64,000 nt of DNA from Bacteroidales bacterium (GTDB lineage Bacteria > Bacteroidota > Bacteroidia > Bacteroidales > UBA6680). The translations under genes were made by a program, and so were the position numbers. The stretch is from NCBI GenBank assembly GCA_025210735.1, contig JAOARD010000069.1:124001-188000 (forward strand), in the 5' to 3' direction. How positions within the stretch are numbered: the stretch's first letter is position 1; every line of letters begins with the position of its first letter. Below are positions 26,498 through 35,768 of the stretch, one piece after another. The notes under the pieces are model-generated. The model searched no databases. It was given only the letters and a program-made list of their open reading frames with translations, and had not been told where the DNA came from.

Positions 26498-28450
26498 ATG
26501 ATAGATCAGGAGACTATAGATAAGATATTTGATGCAATTGATATTGTTGAAGTTATAGGCGAATTTGTTAATCTTAAAAGAGCAGGAACAAATTTCAAGG
26601 GGTTGAGTCCGTTTCATGACGAGAAAACCCCATCGTTTGTTGTATCTCCATCTAAAGGTATCTACAAAGATTTTAGTTCAGGAAAAGGCGGTAATGCAGT
26701 TGGTTTTCTTATGGAACATGAGAAGTTCTCATATCCAGAAGCACTAAAATACCTTGCTTCTAAATACAGTATAGAAATTAAGGAGGACAAGGAGGTATCG
26801 GCTGAGGAGATTCAGAAACGTAATACAAGGGAGAGTCTGCTTATTGTAAGTGAATTTGCCGGAAAATACTTTAATAATAACCTGTTTCATCATGCAGAGG
26901 GGAAGAGTGTAGGTTATAGCTACTTTAAGGAGCGTGGGTTTAATGACGACACAATAAATAAGTTTCAGTTGGGATATTGTCCTGACGGAAGAGATGTATT
27001 TACGTCGTATGCTCTTGATAATGGTTATAAATTGGAGTATCTGGTAAGTACCGGACTAACTATTGATAAGGAGAGTTACAGATTCGACAGGTTTTCCGGG
27101 AGGGTAATGTTTCCTATTCATGGATTGTCTGGTAAGGTTCTGGGTTTTGGAGGCCGTACGCTTAAAGCCGATAAGAAGGTAGCTAAATATCTCAACTCAC
27201 CTGAATCTGAGATATATCATAAGAGTAATATCTTATACGGACTATATTTTGCAAAGAATAGCATTATAAAGCACGAACGATGTTTCCTTGTAGAGGGTTA
27301 TACTGATGTGCTGTCGATGTTTCAGCGGGGTATAGAGAATGTTGTGGCTTCGTCAGGAACTGCACTTACAAAAGAGCAGATTAAACTAATAAAGAGATTT
27401 ACCAAGAATGTTACTGTTATATACGATGGCGATGCTGCAGGTATAAAAGCATCGTTAAGAGGTATTGACCTTATATTGGAAGAGGGGCTTAACGTAAAGG
27501 TAGTACTGTTGCCTGATGGTGAAGATCCGGACTCTTTTGCAAAATCTCATACAGCTGATGAACTTATAGATTATGTTGATAATAATCAATCTGACTTTAT
27601 ACAGTTTAAGACAAAACTTTTACTTAAAGACTCTGAAGGCGATCCTGTTAAGAGAGCTCAAATGATTAATGATATCCTTAAGTCGGTATCATATATCCCT
27701 GATGCAATTGTAAGATCGGTTTATATTAAGGAGTGTAGCTCGATGCTTGATATTGGAGAGCAATCGTTATATACGCAACTTAATAAGTTGTTGGTTAGTA
27801 AGAGTGGAGAGCATCAACGTCAGAATAAGTATCAGAAATATGAGCAGCAACGTCAACAGCCTAAAATTGAGAGAACTTCGTCTGTTGAGACAAAGCAGGA
27901 CAGACTGGAAAAAGAGATTATAAGCCTGTTGTTTAAATTTGGACATATTGTCTTTGAGGAGTATAAAGATGAAGATGATAATAGTGTTGCAATATCGGTA
28001 GCAGATTTTATTATTTCTGAGTTAGAGGAGGACGATATTGACTTTGGGAATGAGGCATACAGATACATTCTGAATGAGTATAAAACACATATGGCTTCGG
28101 GCAGAGAGGAGATTGAAAAGCTATTTGTGAATCATAATATAAAGGCAGTGCAATCAATAGCTGCTGATTTGTATACAGCTAAGTATGAGCTTAGTAATAT
28201 ATGGACAAAGAAGGACTCCTTTATTGAGACAGAGGAGGATAAGCTAAAGGATATTGTTCCGCAAACAGTACTTGCCTATAAAACATACATTGTGATGGAG
28301 GCAATAAAGGATACCAGAACAGGTATTATTGAGGCACAAAAAGAGGATAATTACGAAAGAATTAAAGAACTTTCAGAACAGATAATTGTTTTAAACAATA
28401 TTAAGCAAAGGCTTACTGAAGGAAGAGGTAAAATTGCCATATTGAGATGA
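26498..28450 (+). CDS. dnaG: DNA primase
   Basis: This 650-residue primase makes RNA primers at the replication fork. The N-terminus MIDQETIDKIFDAIDIVEVI is that of DnaG. The CHC2 zinc-ribbon fold is present but three of its four ligands are replaced: the CxxH-x17-CxxC pattern reads Ser37, His40, Asp58, Ser61. The catalytic RNA polymerase/TOPRIM core is intact (LVEGYTDVLSM with the catalytic Glu, VIYDGDAAG with the acidic pair). The C-terminal helicase-interaction region is divergent and coiled. Loss of these zinc ligands is also known, as I recall, from flavobacterial DnaG, so this is probably lineage-typical and not damage. Confidence 0.93.
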   Translation: MIDQETIDKIFDAIDIVEVIGEFVNLKRAGTNFKGLSPFHDEKTPSFVVSPSKGIYKDFSSGKGGNAVGFLMEHEKFSYPEALKYLASKYSIEIKEDKEVSAEEIQKRNTRESLLIVSEFAGKYFNNNLFHHAEGKSVGYSYFKERGFNDDTINKFQLGYCPDGRDVFTSYALDNGYKLEYLVSTGLTIDKESYRFDRFSGRVMFPIHGLSGKVLGFGGRTLKADKKVAKYLNSPESEIYHKSNILYGLYFAKNSIIKHERCFLVEGYTDVLSMFQRGIENVVASSGTALTKEQIKLIKRFTKNVTVIYDGDAAGIKASLRGIDLILEEGLNVKVVLLPDGEDPDSFAKSHTADELIDYVDNNQSDFIQFKTKLLLKDSEGDPVKRAQMINDILKSVSYIPDAIVRSVYIKECSSMLDIGEQSLYTQLNKLLVSKSGEHQRQNKYQKYEQQRQQPKIERTSSVETKQDRLEKEIISLLFKFGHIVFEEYKDEDDNSVAISVADFIISELEEDDIDFGNEAYRYILNEYKTHMASGREEIEKLFVNHNIKAVQSIAADLYTAKYELSNIWTKKDSFIETEEDKLKDIVPQTVLAYKTYIVMEAIKDTRTGIIEAQKEDNYERIKELSEQIIVLNNIKQRLTEGRGKIAILR

Positions 28451-28479
28451 GTATGTTAGCTTTTCTTTTCAGTGACAAC

Positions 28480-28487
28480 TATTTTTG
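28480..28487 (+). promoter_or_regulatory. -7 element TATTTTTG upstream of the lipoprotein gene at 28534
   Basis: A match to TAnnTTTG, 46 nt before the ATG at 28534. No clear -33 box. It implies independent transcription from dnaG. Confidence 0.35.
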
Positions 28488-28533
28488 CTATATTGGTAGG
28501 CAAATTAAACACATACTAAAAGAAGCTTAACAA

Positions 28534-29343
28534 ATGAGAACAAAAAGTATTTTATCAATTTTAGTTTCAGCTGTTATACTGCTAGCGGCATGTAATCAGG
28601 CAGGAAACACAAATAAGAAGCCGGTTGAAGAGCAGCCGAATGAGAAGGAGCAAGCGTTTGAGGAGCTGGCTAAATATCCAATACCTACTTCATTTGATAT
28701 TATTGGGCTATTGAGTAAGGCTGGTGCAGGTTACATCATCAGTATTAATAATCCTACTGAGAATATAGATAAGTATTTTACTGAGACAAGTAAAGCTCTT
28801 AATCTTGGTGCATATGGTGCAGATCTTAGTTATGCAAGTACATATCACATGAAGCAAGAGACAAGAAACTATATGAAAGTTTGTAAACAACTTGTTGAGG
28901 AGCTTTCTATAACTAAAGGTTTTAATGCAGAACTAGCAGACAATGTAGAGAAGAACATTGAGGATAAAGATAAGTTAATTCAGATTATCTCTGATGCTTG
29001 TTTTGATTCGTATGAGTTTCTTGTGAATAACGGAAAAGATAATCTTTCTGTTTTTGTTCTTATAGGTAGTTGGGTTGAGGGTATGTATCTTACAACACAG
29101 ATTGCTTACCTTTCTGAAGAGAATGAAGATTTTAAAGAGATTATTAAAAATCAGGTAGCTCCTATTGAAAAGCTTATTGAGATTATGGAAAACCATAAGG
29201 ATAATGAGAAGATAGCTGAGTACCTTGTTACTTTTAAAGAGCTTAAGGCAGAATTTACTGCGCTTAATGAGCAATTCACTGATGATGACCTTAAGAAAGT
29301 TGTTGAGAGAATTGATGTAATAAGAACAGGTATTGTTGAGTAA
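28534..29343 (+). CDS. Lipoprotein of unknown function
   Basis: This 269-residue protein has a classical lipoprotein signal (LLAAC, Cys20) followed by a Lys/Glu/Pro-rich linker. The mature part is predicted all-helical, with a tyrosine-rich segment (GAYGADLSYASTYHMKQ, about 90-106) and acidic helices to the end. I do not recognise the family. It has its own -7 element and is followed by a strong terminator, so it appears monocistronic. The LAAC lipobox has no Asp at +2 (CNQ), so no simple retention signal is visible. Confidence 0.7.
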   Translation: MRTKSILSILVSAVILLAACNQAGNTNKKPVEEQPNEKEQAFEELAKYPIPTSFDIIGLLSKAGAGYIISINNPTENIDKYFTETSKALNLGAYGADLSYASTYHMKQETRNYMKVCKQLVEELSITKGFNAELADNVEKNIEDKDKLIQIISDACFDSYEFLVNNGKDNLSVFVLIGSWVEGMYLTTQIAYLSEENEDFKEIIKNQVAPIEKLIEIMENHKDNEKIAEYLVTFKELKAEFTALNEQFTDDDLKKVVERIDVIRTGIVE

Positions 29344-29363
29344 TAATTAATTACCGAATATAA

Positions 29364-29391
29364 CAAAAGGGCTGTGAGAACAGCCCTTTTT
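29364..29391. terminator. Bidirectional terminator after the 28534 lipoprotein gene
   Basis: AAAAGGGCTGT (29365-29375) pairs with ACAGCCCTTTT (29380-29390) around a 4-nt loop, followed by TT. It separates convergent genes ending at 29343 and 29422. Confidence 0.85.
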
Positions 29392-29421
29392 TAGTACTAT
29401 ATATCAGCTAAAACTTGTAAT

Positions 29422-31956
29422 CTACCTCTTTATAACTTTGTAAGTTTCTATACCTGTTTCTGTATATAGTTTAAGAATATATAATCCATCAGACAGGTTA
29501 CCAATATCTATTTTTCCTTCAAAGATTAATGCAGTGTGAACCAACCTTCCGTTGCCGTCATGTATTTGTACCCTATCTGCCCCTTCAATATTAAGAATAC
29601 CTTTTACTGGATTTGGATATACCTTAGTTTTTGATTTCGAGTCTACCTCAATAATCTCTGTTTCACCACCACTGTTTGTACTTGGTATATACAAATCAAA
29701 GCTTTGATTATATGCACCCGCATCTGTTGTTGCTATTATCTCTACACTGTATTTTTTTATATTTTCATCAAGAATCTCCTTTAGTTTCAACCTGCGTCCA
29801 ACTATTTTAAAGTATTCGTTATCGCAGCTGAATTCGCACTCAGTATCGGCATATATATTGGCAATAATATCATCAACTACTGCATTTTTATTAAGCAGGA
29901 AGTTATCTATACCAATTCCGGTAACCTTTTTCTGCACAGAGTTATCTACAATATTAATAGCAAATGATTTTTTTATCACCTGTCCCTCTTTGTTGGTACA
30001 AATAATCTCTATATCCTCGGTTCCTGTATGTGTGAATACAGAAGCTGCTTTTAGCTCAGCCCCGGATATCATAAACTTGTTACTTTCTGTTGTGAACTGA
30101 ACCGGTGAGTAATCAGTATCCTCTTGTATTGCGGTAATATAGCCAACAGTTTTTCCTAAACTATTATTAACTTTAAATTCAGACGATGTTAGAACAATAT
30201 CTTTTGGAGGTTCAATAAGGTTAACCACTCTTATATTCAGAAACTTGGTGTAGTCTATACTACCTTTACTGCCAGCGTAAGTAAATTTCACACCAACTCG
30301 TCTCTCAGAACCATCCTCAAAGTTTAGTTTGTTTGCAGTTAGTAGTTTTGCACCCTCCACTTTAAATTCAGAATGGTTGTTTATTGGTAACAGACTAAAC
30401 GATACATTTGTTAATGCTTTGGTCTTTACTCTGTCGTTATCAATGTATTTAACAATCAGTTTCAGGTCACTTACATTAGTTCCCTCATTGCTGTTTTCGT
30501 TTATATCTTTTGTGTTTTCAAATACAGACTCAATACCTAATATATTATAATCTGTATAATACTCTCCCAATGCTTCTGTGTACATCTCTTTAATCAACTC
30601 CTCCATATTCTCATCGCGTATTATTGTGAGTTGTTTCTCTGTTTTTCCTCCGTATATATCGTAAGCTACAACAGTAATATCATACTCTTTAATACTGAAA
30701 TGATCAAACAGCTCCTCTGCGTTTACAAGGTATTTACCATTCAGAATGCGGAAAGAGTAGTCGTACCCTTCTCCCTTTAACATAAAAAATACCTTATCGT
30801 CGTCATCGGCAGTTAATGTACCAATTGTAAAGCCAAAAGCTTTTGTTTTTGATACAGCGGTTGTTTTATCTATACTTACATTTTCAGGAGCTTTATTGTC
30901 ATCCTTTTTAAGGAATACACCCATAGGATGGCTCTCAATAACCAGATCGGGCAGTAGTGAGTTTGTAACCATACACTGATAAACTCCAGCCTGCGCCTCT
31001 GTGAGAGATGATATAATTAACTCCTTACCTTTAAATTGTGTCTTCTCCCCATTAAGATACCAGGTGTATTCATTCTGCGGATGATCTAAAGAGAACTGTA
31101 GAGTTACAGGGCTTCCTCTCTCAACTATTTTATCTTCAATTATATCTCCCAGTGGTTTCTGCGGTGCATATGTGAACTCTGCATCACGCCCGCTCATTAG
31201 CTCTTTTAATATAATTAGATTAGTAAAATTAAGTCTGTTGTTACTTATATCAAGTTTGGTATTATCAAGACTTAACATTCCGGTTTTTCCAGATTCGCCA
31301 GAGGTTTGATGTTTTGATATAAACTGATTTTTATTTACGTTACTTATCTCATTATAACTAAAATCTACATTGTAAGTTCCGCGACTACCCCATATACCAC
31401 CAACTCCTAATGCTGCTGTGAACTGAAAATCAGGAAGGCTCTGTAATTTATTATGATCAACCTGAATAGCTCCTATTACATTCCGAATTGCAGTAATATC
31501 TCTGCTTATACTTGTAATGTTGTTGTGTGATAACCGTACTGTCTGTCCAGCCGACCCATAACTGTGTGCTACCAGACTTGCATTATCTTCATTCTGGTTT
31601 CGTGGCGTGTTGTAATATCTGTGATAATTTGCATTTATTTCAGACTCAAAGGTAATCCATGGTTGTGTAAAGCAGTTTTCAGGCATATCTCCTGTAAGAC
31701 CACAATTTGTAAGATCTATCTTTTTTACATCCTTCATTTTGGTAGAACTTGTATATAGAAGTCCTACCCTTTGTGGTATTTCTGTTAACCAGTTCTCTGT
31801 AACTGTTTTTGTAGATCCATCTTTGTTAATAATAACCCATGATGATCCGTTAAGATTATTATACAGATCCTTTGCCATCTGTTTACTCATTGGCGACAGT
31901 TGCGCCATTGCTGTTGTGCTTATCATAAAACATAACAGCATATAAAACTTTCTCAT
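29422..31956 (-). CDS. Type IX-secreted leucine-rich-repeat/Ig-like surface protein
   Basis: This 844-residue protein has a signal peptide (about 1-18). An LRR-like region (about 75-250) contains LTNCGLTGDMPENCF and LSHNNITSIS patterns. An Ig-like domain follows (about 285-350, VTLQFSLDHP, YQCMVTNS), then several cadherin-like or Ig-like beta modules. The last 75 residues are a type A T9SS sorting domain (KVYPNPVKGILNIEG ... GLYILKLYTETG), which sends it across the outer membrane through the type IX secretion system for anchoring or release. With gldH it implies a working T9SS in this organism. Adhesion is a reasonable guess; no enzyme motif is visible. Confidence 0.85.
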   Translation of the reverse strand: MRKFYMLLCFMISTTAMAQLSPMSKQMAKDLYNNLNGSSWVIINKDGSTKTVTENWLTEIPQRVGLLYTSSTKMKDVKKIDLTNCGLTGDMPENCFTQPWITFESEINANYHRYYNTPRNQNEDNASLVAHSYGSAGQTVRLSHNNITSISRDITAIRNVIGAIQVDHNKLQSLPDFQFTAALGVGGIWGSRGTYNVDFSYNEISNVNKNQFISKHQTSGESGKTGMLSLDNTKLDISNNRLNFTNLIILKELMSGRDAEFTYAPQKPLGDIIEDKIVERGSPVTLQFSLDHPQNEYTWYLNGEKTQFKGKELIISSLTEAQAGVYQCMVTNSLLPDLVIESHPMGVFLKKDDNKAPENVSIDKTTAVSKTKAFGFTIGTLTADDDDKVFFMLKGEGYDYSFRILNGKYLVNAEELFDHFSIKEYDITVVAYDIYGGKTEKQLTIIRDENMEELIKEMYTEALGEYYTDYNILGIESVFENTKDINENSNEGTNVSDLKLIVKYIDNDRVKTKALTNVSFSLLPINNHSEFKVEGAKLLTANKLNFEDGSERRVGVKFTYAGSKGSIDYTKFLNIRVVNLIEPPKDIVLTSSEFKVNNSLGKTVGYITAIQEDTDYSPVQFTTESNKFMISGAELKAASVFTHTGTEDIEIICTNKEGQVIKKSFAINIVDNSVQKKVTGIGIDNFLLNKNAVVDDIIANIYADTECEFSCDNEYFKIVGRRLKLKEILDENIKKYSVEIIATTDAGAYNQSFDLYIPSTNSGGETEIIEVDSKSKTKVYPNPVKGILNIEGADRVQIHDGNGRLVHTALIFEGKIDIGNLSDGLYILKLYTETGIETYKVIKR

Positions 31957-32171
31957 AATTTATATATTTCGTTAAAAATTTAGTTTCCGAATACAAATTA
32001 CTGTGTGGTATGTATATCTTATCTGATAAAAGAGTAGGATGGTTAACTTTTCTAAAATTAGGCAATTAACAGTTCTGTATTGTTGCAGGTATAGTTAACA
32101 TTTAGATTACATTTTTATATGATAGAGTAAAAATCCTTTACTTTGAGTAGACAATTTTTTAATCTCATAAT

Positions 32172-34001
32172 ATGGAGAGTTATATTAAGAAAATGAGGAT
32201 CGCTTTTTACAGAGCTGCACCTGTAATGTGGGCTGTATTATTATTCAATTCTAATACTTTTGCATCTCAACAAGAAACTGTTATTTGCGATAGCCTTTTA
32301 ATATTAGCAGATAGTTATCAGAAGCAGGCAGGAACACTCCAGATAAAAGGAGAGTATTATCAGGGTATTAATCTTGTTAAAAGAGCTCTTGAGATTCATA
32401 AAGCATATAACGATTCGTTAAACATTGCTAAAGACATGCAGATATTGTCTGATGCATACTTTAGAGTAGGAGACCAGAAGAGAGCTGAAGATATTTTAAA
32501 ACGTGTTTTGAAGCTTAAGAATAGTATTGGTGATACAACCATATTTGAGACATATTTATCGTTTGTAAGGCTTTATAATGAACAGGGAAAACATGATGAT
32601 GCCTATGTGTATCTGAATCTTATGGAGCAACATCTTGAAAGGAACGATAATAAAAGGAACAGGATATATCTGCTCAATAGTCAATCGTTGTTTTATATTT
32701 TAAGAGATAAAGATTCAATAGCTGAAGATAAACTGTTAAAAGCTATTGATTTATGTATTGATACCAATGATGAGGTTATGCAGGCTATTTGTTACAATAA
32801 TCTGGGTAGACTTTATCTGAAGCAGTATGATAATGTCAGGGCTCTTTTATATCTGGAAAAAGCATATCTGATTGAAAAGGAGAGAGGAAATATAGACGGA
32901 CAACTTCAGAAATCGGTGAATATATCAGCAGCTTATTTCAGACTTGAACAATATGATAAACTTAAAGATTTATTGAATGATATAATACCTAAAGCAAGAG
33001 GTGTTGGTAATAAACAGGTGTTGGCATCTGGTTTATATAATCTGGCACTTACATATGAGATTGAGAAAAGCTATAAGTTATCATACGATAAGTTTATGGA
33101 GGCTGTTAAAGTATCTGAAGATATTAATGATGTGCAAGCTGTTTATGGTTGTTATCAGCATTTGGCATATGTTGCTTTTAAGTTGAAGAACTATAAAAAG
33201 GCTTATAGTTACCAGGTTAGTGTTAATGAATATAAGGATAGTATTAAACAAGATGAGTTCAGAGCAAAGATAGAGAGAATAGAGCAGGATAAAAGAGTTC
33301 TGGAAGCAGAACTTGAGAATGAACGTATAAATCTGGATCTTAACAGAGAGAGGACAAATCTTGTAACCAGCCAGCGTAATATTTTTGTCGTGGTACTTGT
33401 GGCTCTGGTTATAATTATTATTGTTGGTTTAGTGTTCAGAATTTATATAAGAAGACAAAAACGTGTTTTATCAGAACATGAAGATAAACAACAGATATTA
33501 ACCAGAGAGGTACAGAATAGAGACAATGTAATAGATTCTAAGGTACAGATAATAGGTAATCTGGGTAGGAAGGTAAAGTATACTAAAAGTGAACTGGATC
33601 AGATGGTATTTCTGTTAAATGAGGTTCAGAATCTTATTGATTTCGTTTCAGATTCTTTATCTAACCTTGTAAAGAAATCTCGTTTGGCAAAGGTACATCA
33701 GATACCGGTTGCAAAGGAGTTACAACGTTTCAGGAACCTGCTTGAGCAACGCCCATCTGTAAAATATGGTTTTAAGAAAAACGATGGTGATGTTAAAGCA
33801 AGAATCAGGCAGCGTTTTCCTGATTTGAGTAAAAACGAAACAGAGATGTGCCTGATGCTAAAACTTGGTTTTACAACCCGTGAGATTGCCGCTAAAAACA
33901 ATACCATTCATAAAAGTGTAGAGGTCGCTCGCTATCGTATGCGAAAACGACTTGGTTTTAACAGCGTTGATGATTTTATGGATGAGTTGAATGAGATCTA
34001 G
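32172..34001 (+). CDS. TPR-repeat membrane regulator with C-terminal LuxR-type HTH
   Basis: This 609-residue protein has a signal-like N-terminus (hydrophobic about 15-30). Tetratricopeptide repeats cover about 40-360, including QAICYNNLGRLYLKQYDN and ASGLYNLALTYEIEKSY. A coiled coil leads into one membrane segment (about 402-425), followed by a cytoplasmic linker coil and a DNA-binding helix-turn-helix (about 545-605) with LSKNETEMCLMLKLGFTTREIA. This one-component layout, a periplasmic TPR sensor joined to a cytoplasmic HTH, is common in Bacteroidota. Ligand and target genes are unknown; the only neighbours are a convergent small membrane protein and the divergent T9SS-secreted protein. The last 26 nt overlap the convergent gene. 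Confidence 0.8.
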   Translation: MESYIKKMRIAFYRAAPVMWAVLLFNSNTFASQQETVICDSLLILADSYQKQAGTLQIKGEYYQGINLVKRALEIHKAYNDSLNIAKDMQILSDAYFRVGDQKRAEDILKRVLKLKNSIGDTTIFETYLSFVRLYNEQGKHDDAYVYLNLMEQHLERNDNKRNRIYLLNSQSLFYILRDKDSIAEDKLLKAIDLCIDTNDEVMQAICYNNLGRLYLKQYDNVRALLYLEKAYLIEKERGNIDGQLQKSVNISAAYFRLEQYDKLKDLLNDIIPKARGVGNKQVLASGLYNLALTYEIEKSYKLSYDKFMEAVKVSEDINDVQAVYGCYQHLAYVAFKLKNYKKAYSYQVSVNEYKDSIKQDEFRAKIERIEQDKRVLEAELENERINLDLNRERTNLVTSQRNIFVVVLVALVIIIIVGLVFRIYIRRQKRVLSEHEDKQQILTREVQNRDNVIDSKVQIIGNLGRKVKYTKSELDQMVFLLNEVQNLIDFVSDSLSNLVKKSRLAKVHQIPVAKELQRFRNLLEQRPSVKYGFKKNDGDVKARIRQRFPDLSKNETEMCLMLKLGFTTREIAAKNNTIHKSVEVARYRMRKRLGFNSVDDFMDELNEI

Positions 34002-34389
34002 AGCCCTGACTTTTAACGCTATCAACTAAGTCGTTACCAGCATGATAAATATTTACCAGAATAATAATTAGTATTATGAAATTAATTATACCGGCAACTA
34101 TATAATAAGCATAATTCTCGCCTATGATTACAGCTATTGATGTTATAAGAGTAACAATAAGAGTTAAAATTATTAGTCTGGCAACTTGTTTTATTTGTTT
34201 ACCAGCATATATAATCTTATCACCATCTACTTTCACATAACCACTATTCTCTTTGTTGGTTTCGGTTTCGTAAATACTCTCTGTTTTAACTGGTGTGTTC
34301 GGAATTTCAGTTTCACAATTCCAGCATGTATTCCACCCTTCTTCAACTTTTTCATTGCAATTTGGGCAGTTGATATTTTTGTCATTCAT
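33976..34389 (-). CDS. Small zinc-ribbon membrane protein
   Basis: This 137-residue protein has an N-terminal zinc ribbon with two CxxC knuckles (CPNCNEKVEEGWNTCWNCE, about residues 8-26) and two adjacent membrane segments (about 70-90 and 93-113). Such zinc-ribbon/TM proteins are widespread and mostly uncharacterised. Its 3' end overlaps the end of the convergent TPR-HTH gene by 26 nt, so the last residues are constrained by the other reading frame and may not be functional. Confidence 0.6.
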   Translation of the reverse strand: MNDKNINCPNCNEKVEEGWNTCWNCETEIPNTPVKTESIYETETNKENSGYVKVDGDKIIYAGKQIKQVARLIILTLIVTLITSIAVIIGENYAYYIVAGIINFIILIIILVNIYHAGNDLVDSVKSQGSRSHSTHP

Positions 34390-34512
34390 AGATGTAAGGT
34401 TTTTAGATATAAGGGGTTATTATAATATTAAACTATATAACCTTAGGGTACAAACAATCAGAAGCACAGTTAAACTATTCTCTGTGCTCCCGATTTATAT
34501 CTTTAGAAAGTA

Positions 34513-35040
34513 TTAATCAAACTTGAATAACGAGTATATATCCATCTCCTCGTTAAACTTATCTCTTCCTTTAAGCGGGTTAAGTTCTATAAGGAAGTTA
34601 ACATATATCTTCTTAAGGTTAAAGTTGCTAAGCAGATCTAATGATGCTAGTGCAGTACCTCCTGTTGCAAGAAGATCATCGTGTAGTAACACAACCTCAT
34701 TATCTTCAAATGCATCTTTATGAATCTGTATCTCGTCTGTACCATATTCAAGATCGTACTTCTTGGTATAGTGCTCAGCAGGTAACTTTCCCGGTTTTCT
34801 GATAGGAACAAATCCGGCATTTAACTTATATGCCAATGCTCCACCCAGAATAAAACCTCTACTCTCTAAACATACAATCTTTGTTATACCTTTGTCCTTG
34901 TACTTTTCGTAAAGCACATCAACAACATAGTTAAAGTATTCTGTTTCTTTTAATAGAGTTGTAATATCTCTGAAGTGTATACCTTCTTTTGGGAAGTCAA
35001 AAACGCTGCGAATCGAGCCTTTTACAGTTTCTATGTTCAT
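34513..35040 (-). CDS. apt: Adenine phosphoribosyltransferase
   Basis: This 175-residue type I phosphoribosyltransferase salvages adenine to AMP using PRPP. It has the typical FPKEGIHFRDITTLL start, the adenine-binding ESRGFILGGALAYKLNAGF segment and the PRPP motif VVLLHDDLLATGGTA. Length is normal. The upstream TPR gene ends 66 nt away on the same strand, so cotranscription is possible. Confidence 0.95.
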   Translation of the reverse strand: MNIETVKGSIRSVFDFPKEGIHFRDITTLLKETEYFNYVVDVLYEKYKDKGITKIVCLESRGFILGGALAYKLNAGFVPIRKPGKLPAEHYTKKYDLEYGTDEIQIHKDAFEDNEVVLLHDDLLATGGTALASLDLLSNFNLKKIYVNFLIELNPLKGRDKFNEEMDIYSLFKFD

Positions 35041-35106
35041 TGTTTCCTGTTTATAAATTTTTTACACAAACAGGATGCAATATACATCTTTCTGATGTTA
35101 TTCCTG

Positions 35107-35751
35107 TTACTTTTTTGACGCAATTTTTCTGTTACACTTCTTTATCTGATCAAGGTTCTGCTTTTTACCCCATGATGGCAGCGAATCTGTACTACTTTCA
35201 AATGCAGTTTTAGCCTTTTTAAAATAGACAATGGCTTTTGTGCAACCACCACCAAATGTAGACGGAGTATAATACAGATTCTGACCTTTAAGGAATAATG
35301 CCCGTGGATTATCAGGGTTTGATGCTATAATCTTATCCAGAATTTCGTTGGCACGTTTGCTGTTTTTTATGGCACGTATCTTTGCTACCCTTATTCTTAT
35401 CTGATATATAAATGCATCAAGCGATAATAACTCACTATTGTTAGGGTACTTCTTTAACCCTTTATCAAGGAAGGTTTTTGCTTTATCCAGATACTTATCT
35501 ACTTTTTTCTTGTTAGATACCTTTATACCCAACTGAATATAACCAAATGTGGTATAGTAGTATGATAACCAACTATCATTACCACTATTTAGTATTGTTT
35601 CTGCCGATCGTGTTAATCGTAGATACTCTGTGAATGTGTGATCTTTTTCCAGATCAACAGCAATATTCTGTATGGTATTTACGGTATCATTACCTGTCGA
35701 ATAGGTGAAAAAGCTACTAATAAGTATTGTAAGTAAGAGGATTCTGTACAT
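35107..35751 (-). CDS. Exported TPR-like protein of unknown function
   Basis: This 214-residue protein has a signal peptide (about 1-19) and helical repeats of TPR type (KYLDKAKTFLDKGLKKYPNN and ANEILDKIIASNPDNPRALF), then a GGGC-containing segment and a basic C-terminus. It appears periplasmic. The stop of sdaA lies 17 nt upstream, so it is probably the tail of that operon. Family not recognised. Confidence 0.65.
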   Translation of the reverse strand: MYRILLLTILISSFFTYSTGNDTVNTIQNIAVDLEKDHTFTEYLRLTRSAETILNSGNDSWLSYYYTTFGYIQLGIKVSNKKKVDKYLDKAKTFLDKGLKKYPNNSELLSLDAFIYQIRIRVAKIRAIKNSKRANEILDKIIASNPDNPRALFLKGQNLYYTPSTFGGGCTKAIVYFKKAKTAFESSTDSLPSWGKKQNLDQIKKCNRKIASKK

Positions 35752-35768
35752 AATATATATTTAATGTT

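Noticed and set aside
32138-32145. -7 element for the TPR-HTH gene (TTACTTTG)
   Set aside because: One of the six fixed bases does not match and there is no -33 box at proper spacing.
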